This document shows, in pieces, positions 57,294-64,000 of a stretch of DNA of 64,000 nucleotides. The stretch lies in NCBI RefSeq assembly GCF_036864975.1, contig NZ_CP104311.1, positions 3,351,513-3,415,512 on the forward strand. The letters are read 5' to 3'. The notes below the pieces were generated by a model, which was not told the DNA's origin, made no database searches, and worked only from the letters and a program-made list of their open reading frames with translations. Origin of the DNA: Methylococcus capsulatus (lineage in GTDB: Bacteria; Pseudomonadota; Gammaproteobacteria; Methylococcales; Methylococcaceae). The stretch's first letter is position 1. The number at the start of each line of letters is the position of its first letter. Made by a program: the position numbers and the translations under genes.

Positions 57294-58520
57294 ATGACCA
57301 TCCACCATGCGCTGGTGCTGAACCTGCATCAGCCTCCCGGCAACCTGGAACACCTGCTCGAGCATCAAACTTGGGAGGCCAAGGAAATCCTTTTCGCCTA
57401 CGACCGCATCGCCCGCTCACTGTGGGACTATTCCGATGTCGGGCGGGTACATCTGTCGGTTTCCGGCACCCTGTTGGAAACCCTCTCCAGTCCAGGATTC
57501 CAGGAACGGGTCTACGGCATCGTCGACTGCGGCTCGCTGCTGTGGCACTGGCAGAACCAGTCCATCATCGACATCCTCGGCACCGCCTACTACCACCCGG
57601 TGCTGCCGCTGATTCCCGAGCGCGACCGGGTCGAACATCTCAAACGCTGGCAGGGCATTGCCGGTCATGTGTTCTGGCGCCAGCGCTTCAACGGCTTCTG
57701 GCCCCCGGAAATGGGCTTTTCCATGGAGCTGATCCCTCTGCTGCGGAAATTCGGCTACCGCTATGTCATCGTCGATAGCGAACACGTGGAGCCGGTCACG
57801 CCCATGGCTTGGCAGGAAATCCGCTACCGCCCCCATATCGCTCGCCACGGCAGCATGGAAATCATTGTCATCGTGCGTGACCGCGACCTGTCGGACGCCC
57901 AGGAATCGGGTATGGAGCCGGCTTGGTTCGAGAACGAGCTGAAGGAGCGCACCAAGTGGTGCAACTTCGAGCCACTGGTGACCACCTGCACCGATGGCGA
58001 AAATGGCGGCTGGTTCCGCAACACCACCCAGGAGGCCAACTTTTGGGGGGCGTTCTACCAGCCGCTGCTGGCGGCAGCCCGCAAGGGCAGCGACATCCAG
58101 CCGGTATTCATCCACGACTACCTGGATCGCTACGGGGTGTTTGGCGAGGTCAAGGTCAAAACCGGCGCCTGGAACACCGGCTGGCATCACGGCCGCGATT
58201 TTACCCAATGGACGGGGTCGGAAGCGCAGAAGCGCGGGCTGGCGGAAATCCGGGCCTTGAGTGACGCCCTGCACGCCGAGCTCGACAAGCCCCGCGCACA
58301 GCCGGCCGGACACGACCTGGACATGGCACTCTGGCGACTGCTACGGGCGGAAACGAGCTGTAATTTCTATTGGGGCGAGGATTGGGTCGGCCGCGCCATC
58401 GCCGACCTGGAGGAGGCCCGGACCGCCCTGGCCCGCTATCTCGCCGCCCGGTCGCCGGCAGACTCTGCCACCGACACCGCGGCACCGGAAACTCGGCGTC
58501 AACCGGAAGCCCCCCAATAG
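57294..58520 (+). CDS. Glycoside hydrolase family 57 protein (first of two)
   Basis: 408 residues. GH57 motifs in order: LVLNLHQPPG (motif 1), VHLSVSGTLLE, GFWPPEMGFS with the nucleophile Glu (motif 3), and TTCTDGENGGWF with the acid/base Asp (motif 4); aromatic ETSCNFYWGEDW near the end. The family includes alpha-amylases, 4-alpha-glucanotransferases and branching enzymes. Both catalytic residues appear intact. ATG 57294 has GGAGG ten bases upstream. It is followed by a second GH57 gene after 91 bases; the two probably act on the same alpha-glucan, possibly stored glycogen. Confidence 0.9.
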   Translation: MTIHHALVLNLHQPPGNLEHLLEHQTWEAKEILFAYDRIARSLWDYSDVGRVHLSVSGTLLETLSSPGFQERVYGIVDCGSLLWHWQNQSIIDILGTAYYHPVLPLIPERDRVEHLKRWQGIAGHVFWRQRFNGFWPPEMGFSMELIPLLRKFGYRYVIVDSEHVEPVTPMAWQEIRYRPHIARHGSMEIIVIVRDRDLSDAQESGMEPAWFENELKERTKWCNFEPLVTTCTDGENGGWFRNTTQEANFWGAFYQPLLAAARKGSDIQPVFIHDYLDRYGVFGEVKVKTGAWNTGWHHGRDFTQWTGSEAQKRGLAEIRALSDALHAELDKPRAQPAGHDLDMALWRLLRAETSCNFYWGEDWVGRAIADLEEARTALARYLAARSPADSATDTAAPETRRQPEAPQ

Positions 58521-58611
58521 CCGACCGGCGGACACCAATCCGGCACAATCGCTTGTGTATCATTGCTGGACGTCAAATGCGTTCCCCCTGCCACAATTCG
58601 AGGAGTTGTTC

Positions 58612-60072
58612 ATGACTGAGATCGCGGAATACGTCGATGGCCTGCCCAACATCTGCGGCAACGAAAAACTGATCGACGAGGCGCTGAAGCAGCGCCCGGC
58701 AGAGGTTTTCCGCCCTTCGAGCCCCATCGCTTTCGATCGAATCCGCAGCGCCTGCGCCATCGCTCTGCACATGCACCAGCCGCTTATCCCGGCCGGTGGC
58801 GGCGACCTCGCCAGCGCCGAGATCATCAGCAATCTCCAGTACATGATGGAGAACCAGCACATCGGCGACAACCACAACGCGCCTGTGTTCCACTGGTGCT
58901 ACAAGCGCATGGGTGAGTTCGTCCCCCAACTCATGCAGGAAGGCAAAGAGCCCCGGGTGATGCTGGAATATTCGGGCACGCTGTTCCACGGCCTGCGCAA
59001 GATGGGGCTCAACGACGTCTTCGACAGCTTAAAGACCATCACCTGCAATCCGGAATATCGCCGCGCCGTGGAGTGGCTGGGGTGCCCCTGGGGACACGCC
59101 GTTGCGCCGTCCACCCCGAGTCAGGACTTCCGACTGCACGTCAAAGCCTGGCAACAGCATTTTGCCGGCATCTTCGGCATAGAGGCGCTGCAACGGGTAC
59201 GGGGCTTCTCGCCATCGGAGATGGCCCTGCCCAATCATCCCGACGTCGCCTACGAATACGTCAAGACCCTCAAAGACTGCGGCTATCTGTGGGTGCTGGT
59301 GCAGGAGCACACGGTGGAACGCCCCGACAATGGCCGGGGACCCGACCTAAAACACCTACCCCACCGGCTGGTTTGCCGCAATGCCGCCGGCGAAAGCATC
59401 AGCATCATCGCCATCGTCAAGACCCAAGGCAGTGACACCAAGCTGGTCGCGCAGATGCAGCCCTATTACGAAGCCCAGGGACTCTCGCGCTGGGAGCTGG
59501 CCGGCAAGAGCGTACCGCCGCTGGTCACCCAGATCGCCGACGGCGAGAACGGCGGGGTGATGATGAACGAATTCCCGCCCAAATTCATGGAGGTGGTGCG
59601 CGAAGCCAGCGGCAGCGACACGCCGATGATGAATGCCACCGAATACCTGGAATTCCTGTTCGGCTCAGGCATCCGGGAATCCGACCTGCCCGAACTCCAG
59701 CCCATCCACCAGAAGAAAATCTGGGACCGCTTCCAGCCCGGCGACGGCCCGGAGAAGCTGGCCCGCACCATCGAGGAACTGAAGAAGGAAGACCACCGCT
59801 TCCACATGGAGGGCGGGAGCTGGACCAACGATATCTCCTGGGTGCGCGGCTACGAGAACGTGCTGGGACCAATGGAAGAGGCCAGCGTGGCGTTCAACAC
59901 CAAGGCCATCGCGACCGGCGTAAGCCCCGCCGAGGCGCGCTACCGCAAGGCTCTGTTCCACCTGCTCACAGCACAGACGAGCTGCTACCGCTACTGGGGC
60001 CAGGGATTGTGGACCGATTATGGCCGGGAGCTTTGCCGCCGAACTCTGGCCATCCTCCAGCAGGAATTCTGA
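58612..60072 (+). CDS. Glycoside hydrolase family 57 protein (second of two)
   Basis: 486 residues. CAIALHMHQPLIP (motif 1), LEYSGTLFHGLRKMG, GFSPSEMALP with the nucleophile Glu, WVLVQEHTVE, and QIADGENGGVMMNEFPP (motif 4). It is more diverged from the first copy than a recent duplicate would be (motif 3 PSEMALP against PPEMGFS), so the pair likely has different linkage or chain preferences. ATG 58612 follows a strong GAGGAG. Confidence 0.9.
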   Translation: MTEIAEYVDGLPNICGNEKLIDEALKQRPAEVFRPSSPIAFDRIRSACAIALHMHQPLIPAGGGDLASAEIISNLQYMMENQHIGDNHNAPVFHWCYKRMGEFVPQLMQEGKEPRVMLEYSGTLFHGLRKMGLNDVFDSLKTITCNPEYRRAVEWLGCPWGHAVAPSTPSQDFRLHVKAWQQHFAGIFGIEALQRVRGFSPSEMALPNHPDVAYEYVKTLKDCGYLWVLVQEHTVERPDNGRGPDLKHLPHRLVCRNAAGESISIIAIVKTQGSDTKLVAQMQPYYEAQGLSRWELAGKSVPPLVTQIADGENGGVMMNEFPPKFMEVVREASGSDTPMMNATEYLEFLFGSGIRESDLPELQPIHQKKIWDRFQPGDGPEKLARTIEELKKEDHRFHMEGGSWTNDISWVRGYENVLGPMEEASVAFNTKAIATGVSPAEARYRKALFHLLTAQTSCYRYWGQGLWTDYGRELCRRTLAILQQEF

Positions 60073-60217
60073 CAAAACTGCAAAATACCCTCACCGGAAG
60101 ACGTCCTGAGGCGGCTTCCGGATGTTATCCTTGCGCTTTTCAACGCCGGCATCCAGGTAAAGCGTGGCATACGCTTTGTCAAGGATAAGGAAACGGCCGG
60201 GACCAGCCAAATCTGAC

Positions 60218-60955
60218 ATGGAACACCAGCCCAACATCTCCCAAAAACTCCGCGTCACCTGTACCAACTGCAGCCTCAACTCGCTCTGCATACCGCGCGG
60301 TCTCGCCAAGGAAGACGTCGACCGGATCGCCGACATCGTCGGGCGGCGGAAGACTCTGGCGCGCGGTGAATACCTCTACCGGCGCGGCGATTCCTTCCGC
60401 GGCATCATCGCGATCAAGGCCGGTACCGCCAAGCTGATCGCCCAGGACCGGCGGGGCGAGGAATTCGTCTCCGCATTCCTGCTGCCGGGCGAACTGCTCG
60501 GGTTCGACGGCCTGTCCACGGACATTCACCAGTGCTCTGCCATCGCGCTGGAAACCTTCAGCTATTGCGAGCTGCCCGCCGCCCAGTTGGACTCCCTGTG
60601 CCGGGAGGTGCCAAAACTCCTGCGCGAACTGTTCCGGCATGCGGGCAAGAGCATCGACAGCGCCACCGATCTTGCCCTGCTCGCCAAACGGCCTGCCGAG
60701 GCCCGCGTCGCCGCCTTTCTCGCCGATCTATCGGAACGCTTGCAACAGCGCGGATTTTCCGGAGCCGAGTTCCGCCTGAGCCTGACCCGGCAGGAGATCG
60801 GTGAATACTTGGGGATGGCGCTGGAAACCGTGAGCCGCATCCTCAGCCAGTTTGCCAAGGAGGGCGTCATCACCATCAACAGCCGGAACGTCCAGATCCT
60901 CGACACCGCGGCGCTCAAACGGATCGCCCGAGGCGACCCCTTGCTCAAGCCTTGA
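60218..60955 (+). CDS. fnr: FNR/Anr-type oxygen-sensing transcription regulator
   Basis: 245 residues of the CRP/FNR family. The N-terminal CTNCSLNSLC (C-x2-C-x5-C) plus the Cys in HQCSAIALE supply the four ligands of the oxygen-labile [4Fe-4S] cluster. A cyclic-nucleotide-like domain (about 35-150) precedes a winged-helix DNA-binding domain with LTRQEIGEYLGMALETVSRILSQFAKEG, the FNR-specific recognition helix (ETVSR). It switches genes under low oxygen by binding TTGAT-N4-ATCAA. ATG 60218 gives the normal N-terminus. Confidence 0.93.
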   Translation: MEHQPNISQKLRVTCTNCSLNSLCIPRGLAKEDVDRIADIVGRRKTLARGEYLYRRGDSFRGIIAIKAGTAKLIAQDRRGEEFVSAFLLPGELLGFDGLSTDIHQCSAIALETFSYCELPAAQLDSLCREVPKLLRELFRHAGKSIDSATDLALLAKRPAEARVAAFLADLSERLQQRGFSGAEFRLSLTRQEIGEYLGMALETVSRILSQFAKEGVITINSRNVQILDTAALKRIARGDPLLKP

Positions 60956-61709
60956 GGCCCGTTCCCCGCCGCAACAGGATCAGGGCCGCCAGCGTCAGAC
61001 TCAGGATCAACATCCCGACCATGGCGAAAGCCAGCTCCACCGGGACGTCTGAAATACCCAGGAAGCCATAGCGGAAGGCGTTGATCATGTACAGGATGGG
61101 ATTGAAGCGCGAAACCTCCCGCCAAAAATCCGGCAGGAGCTCGATCGAGTAGAACACCCCCCCCAGGTAGACCAGCGGCGTGAGCACGAAATTCGGGACG
61201 ATGGAAATATCGTCGAAACTGTTGGCGAATATCGCGTTCAGGAAACCCGCCAGAGAAAACAGGGTCGCCGTCAGCACGAACATCGCCGCCACCGCCCAGG
61301 GATGCACCGGGTGGAAATCCGCGAACAGCGCCGAAATCGCCAGCACCACCCCGCCGACCACCAGCCCCCGCATCACCCCGCCGCCGACGTAGCCGGCCAG
61401 AATCACGGCATCGGGCACCGGCGCCACCAGCAGTTCCTCGATGTTGTGCTGGAACTTGGTGGAATAGAACGAAGATACAACGTTCATGTACGCATTGGTG
61501 ATGACCGACATCAGGACCACGCCGGGGACGATGTAGTCGATGTAGCTGAAACCGCCCATTTCACCGATCCGGGCGCCCACGACCGTGCCGAAGATCAGGA
61601 AATACAGCCCGGTGGTCACCGCGGGCGGCAGCACGGTCTGCGGCCAGATTCGCAAGAACCGGTAGATTTCCTTGAACAGGATGGTCTGCAGAGCGACGCG
61701 GTAGTTCAT
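60945..61709 (-). CDS. yadH: ABC-2 type transporter permease (YadH-like)
   Basis: 254 residues with six membrane segments of the ABC-2 family: LQTILFKEIYRFLRIWPQTVLPPAVTTGLYFLIFG, YIDYIVPGVVLMSVITNAYMNVVSSFYSTKFQHNIEELLVAPV and the signature FNPILYMINAFRYGFLG. Paired with the ATPase just upstream (gap six bases), as in E. coli yadGH. The substrate is unknown. Its 3' end overlaps fnr by 11 bases. Confidence 0.9.
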   Translation of the reverse strand: MNYRVALQTILFKEIYRFLRIWPQTVLPPAVTTGLYFLIFGTVVGARIGEMGGFSYIDYIVPGVVLMSVITNAYMNVVSSFYSTKFQHNIEELLVAPVPDAVILAGYVGGGVMRGLVVGGVVLAISALFADFHPVHPWAVAAMFVLTATLFSLAGFLNAIFANSFDDISIVPNFVLTPLVYLGGVFYSIELLPDFWREVSRFNPILYMINAFRYGFLGISDVPVELAFAMVGMLILSLTLAALILLRRGTGLKA

Positions 61710-61715
61710 ATGGGA

Positions 61716-62642
61716 TCAGATACCGTCTTCGGAAGTCTCGAGCATGTCCACGAACAACTGTTCCAGCCGGTTCGCCGCGTTGCGAAGGCTCGCCACCTCG
61801 ATGCCGGCCCGGCCGAGTGCATCGAATAGGCCATGAACCCCCAGTTCCGTCGGCACCGTGGCCAGGACGCTGCGGTCGCCCCGCAGTTCCAGCCGGTAGC
61901 CGGGAACCTCGGGCAGCGCCGATACAGGATGGCGCAGTTCCAGGATGAAAGCATTCGCCTCAAGCTTGGCCAGCAGGCTGGCCATGTCGCTGTGCTCCAC
62001 AATCCGCCCGTGATTGATGATGGCGATATGGCGGCACAGATTTTCGGCTTCTTCCAGGTAATGGGTGGTTAGGATGATGGTCGTGCCTTCCCGGTTGATG
62101 CGGCGCAGCAAAGCCCACATCGAGCGGCGTATCTCGATGTCCACCCCGGCAGTCGGCTCGTCGAGAATCAGCAGCTGCGGCCGGTGCACCAGCGCCCGTG
62201 CGATCATCAGGCGCCGCTTCATGCCGCCGGACAACTGCCGGGAAACGGAATGACGCTTGTCCCAGAGCCCCAACTGGGTGATACACTCTTCCGCTCGGCG
62301 ACGGGCCTCCCGGCGGGGAATGCCGTAGTAGCCCGCCTGGTTGATCACGATATCGATGACTTTCTCGAACTGATTGAAATTGACTTCCTGCGGCACCAGC
62401 CCCAAACAGCACTTGGCGGCTTCCCGCTCGCGATCGAGATCGTGACCGAAGATGTGCACCGTGCCCGAGCTCTTGGTCACCAGGGAACTCAGGATGCCGA
62501 TGGTAGTGGACTTGCCGGCGCCATTTGGCCCCAGCAGTGCGAAGAAATCCCCCGCCGCCACATCCAGATCGATGCCTTTGAGAGCCTCGTGACCGTTGCG
62601 GTAGGTCTTGCGGAGATTGCGGATGGAGAGGGCTGGCGTCAC
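61716..62642 (-). CDS. yadG: ABC transporter ATP-binding protein (YadG-like)
   Basis: 308 residues. Walker A LLGPNGAGKSTTIGIL near residue 38, Q-loop LVPQEVNFNQFEKV, signature QLSGGMKRRLMIARAL, Walker B LLILDEPTAGVD, and switch His in LTTHYLEE. It belongs to the DrrA/NatA-like exporter ATPases and works with the permease encoded after it. Confidence 0.93.
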   Translation of the reverse strand: MTPALSIRNLRKTYRNGHEALKGIDLDVAAGDFFALLGPNGAGKSTTIGILSSLVTKSSGTVHIFGHDLDREREAAKCCLGLVPQEVNFNQFEKVIDIVINQAGYYGIPRREARRRAEECITQLGLWDKRHSVSRQLSGGMKRRLMIARALVHRPQLLILDEPTAGVDIEIRRSMWALLRRINREGTTIILTTHYLEEAENLCRHIAIINHGRIVEHSDMASLLAKLEANAFILELRHPVSALPEVPGYRLELRGDRSVLATVPTELGVHGLFDALGRAGIEVASLRNAANRLEQLFVDMLETSEDGI

Positions 62643-62706
62643 AGAAATTTAACGGCTCGATTGATTACAATGGAAGCGTCCGTTCCCCCACCGCCAAGGC
62701 CGCCCA

Positions 62707-64000
62707 TTGTATCAGAACCCTCCCGCCGCCTCGTCCCTGGTTTCCATCGCCCAGCATGGGCCGCAAGGCCGCCGCCCGCCGCCGGAACTCGTCGCCGCGA
62801 TCGACCTCGGTTCCAACAGCTTCCACATGATCGTCGCCAGCCTTCGCGGCAGTGAACTGGTCGTGGTCGACCGCCTGCGCGAAATGGTCCGGTTGGCCGC
62901 AGGACTCACGCCGGCGCGCAATCTGAGTCCGGAAGTCCAGTTGCGGGCTCTGGAGTGCCTGGAACGCTTCGGCCAGCGGGTACGCGGCATGCCGGCCGGC
63001 ACCGTCCGAGCCGTGGGCACCAATACGCTTCGGGCCGCCCGCAACGCCCAGGCTTTCCTGATCATGGCGGAACAGGCACTGGGCCATCCCATCGAGATCA
63101 TTTCCGGCATCGAGGAAGCCCGCCTGACCTATCTTGGCGTCGCCCAGAGCCTTGCAGCCAACGGCCGGCGCCGGATGGTCATGGACATCGGCGGCGGCAG
63201 CACCGAATTCATCATCGGCGTGGACAACGCCCCACGCGACAAGGAAAGCCTGCGCCTGGGCTGCGTCTCCATGAGCCTTGCCCATTTCGGAGACGGCAAG
63301 ATCACGGCCAAGCGCTTCCGGCGCGCGGTCCTCCACGCCGAACAGGAACTCGAACCGATCGAGCATGTCTTCAACCGCGACCGTTGGGACGAAGCGGTCG
63401 GTTCGTCCGGCACCTTGCGCGTAATCCAGCGCATCATCCAGGCCGCCGGCTGGAGCCGCGATGGCATCACTCCGGAAGGGCTGAGCCGCCTGGCGGACGC
63501 CATGCTTACGGCTGGCCATATCGACCGCTTAGTGCTGCCCGAACTCAGCCCGGAGCGCCGGCCGATCATCGTCGGCGGGGTGGCGATCGTCCATGCCGCC
63601 TTCAATGTGCTGCGCATCCCCCTCATGAAGGTCGCCGACGGCGCCCTGCGCGAAGGACTGCTGTACGATCTGCTGGGCCGTCTGTTCGATGACGACGTCC
63701 GCAGCCGCAGCGTGGCGGCCCTGGCCGCGCGCTACCACGTCGACGCCACCCATGCCGGCCGGGTGCGCGATACCGCGCGCCAACTGTTCGAACAATGGCC
63801 CTGGAGCGGCACCATCGACCACGACGTTGCCCGACTCTGGCTCGACTGGGCGGCGGAGCTGCACGAAATCGGCCTGGACATCGCCCACAGCCAGTATCAG
63901 AAACACGGCGCCTACATCGCCGCCAACGCCGATCTGGCGGGATTCTCACGCCACGAGCAGAACATCCTCGCCGCGCTGATCCGCGCCCACCGGCGAAAAT
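62707..64000 (+). CDS. Exopolyphosphatase / GppA-type phosphatase, 3' end off window
   Basis: Open frame to the right edge of at least 431 residues. The Ppx/GppA signatures are clear: AAIDLGSNSFHMIVA near residue 29, AVGTNTLRAARNAQAF, EIISGIEEARLTYLGVAQ, MDIGGGSTEFIIG, GSSGTLRVIQRIIQ and GGVAIVHAAFNVL, followed by DGALREGLLYDLLGR and the start of the C-terminal HD-like domain (DWAAELHEIGLDIAHSQYQKHGAYI). It degrades polyphosphate or pppGpp. No in-frame ATG exists before the conserved N-terminus; TTG at 62707, with AAGG seven bases upstream, is the likely start. Divergent from yadG. Confidence 0.9.
   Translation, partial: MYQNPPAASSLVSIAQHGPQGRRPPPELVAAIDLGSNSFHMIVASLRGSELVVVDRLREMVRLAAGLTPARNLSPEVQLRALECLERFGQRVRGMPAGTVRAVGTNTLRAARNAQAFLIMAEQALGHPIEIISGIEEARLTYLGVAQSLAANGRRRMVMDIGGGSTEFIIGVDNAPRDKESLRLGCVSMSLAHFGDGKITAKRFRRAVLHAEQELEPIEHVFNRDRWDEAVGSSGTLRVIQRIIQAAGWSRDGITPEGLSRLADAMLTAGHIDRLVLPELSPERRPIIVGGVAIVHAAFNVLRIPLMKVADGALREGLLYDLLGRLFDDDVRSRSVAALAARYHVDATHAGRVRDTARQLFEQWPWSGTIDHDVARLWLDWAAELHEIGLDIAHSQYQKHGAYIAANADLAGFSRHEQNILAALIRAHRRK

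Noticed and set aside
62657-62675. FNR-box-like TTGATTACAATGGA between yadG and the ppx-like gene
   Set aside because: Only the left half-site matches TTGAT; the right half departs from ATCAA at two of five positions.

Overview
The window reads as chromosome of a high-GC gammaproteobacterium, most likely a methanotroph of the Methylococcus type. The gene orders pilB-pilC-pilD-coaE-zapD-yacG, pepA-holC-valS facing lptF-lptG, and an FNR/Anr regulator are gammaproteobacterial. A DcmR-type MEDS sensor and GC-rich codon use fit a methylotroph. The genus is inferred from general resemblance, not from any search.

Layout. 1-4 kb is an accessory stretch: the 5' part of an O-GlcNAc-transferase-like (GT41) gene running off the left edge, a small zinc-ribbon ORF, an RRM RNA-binding protein, a hemolysin III-like membrane protein and a decayed IS1380-type transposase, bounded by tRNA-Leu(UAA). 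4.3-9.6 kb holds a MEDS sensor plus HD-GYP phosphodiesterase operon and a copper P-type ATPase. 9.7-12.1 kb holds lemA and a DUF2207 gene, each broken by one apparent missing base. 12.2-17.7 kb: TonB receptor, pyrC, mlaA, rnt, grxD. 18-25.8 kb is a compact biosynthetic run argD-argF-(coiled-coil protein)-ilvD-argE-argA-cpdA. 25.7-29.9 kb: rppH, a HAD phosphatase, a TusA-like protein, cysG, yacG, zapD. 30-34.4 kb: coaE and the type IV pilus genes pilD, pilC, pilB. 34.4-42.2 kb: valS, holC, pepA, lptF, lptG, an RDD protein and a 62-residue membrane protein.

42.2-52.7 kb is the most unusual region. After more than 1 kb of partly AT-rich non-coding DNA lies a membrane-bound non-ribosomal peptide synthetase with the Pls/PosA architecture (adenylation, carrier, then three left-handed beta-helix acyltransferase-like modules separated by pairs of membrane segments), the architecture of epsilon-poly-L-lysine synthetase. 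It is followed by a predicted outer-membrane beta-barrel, a small lipoprotein, an orphan TolC-family protein, a Lys/Glu/Ala-rich secreted protein and a porin. A sigma-54-like promoter precedes the synthetase. A sigma-54 promoter with a near-consensus NtrC site precedes the porin.

52.7-64 kb: a lipoprotein, two lytic transglycosylases, a rhodanese-ankyrin protein and an LRV FeS4-cluster protein (a pair of types met near nif genes, here behind a very good sigma-54 promoter), two GH57 glycosidases, FNR, a YadGH-type ABC exporter and the start of an exopolyphosphatase gene that runs off the right edge. Three candidate sigma-54 promoters in one window suggest that nitrogen status is a regulatory theme here; this is inference from motifs only.
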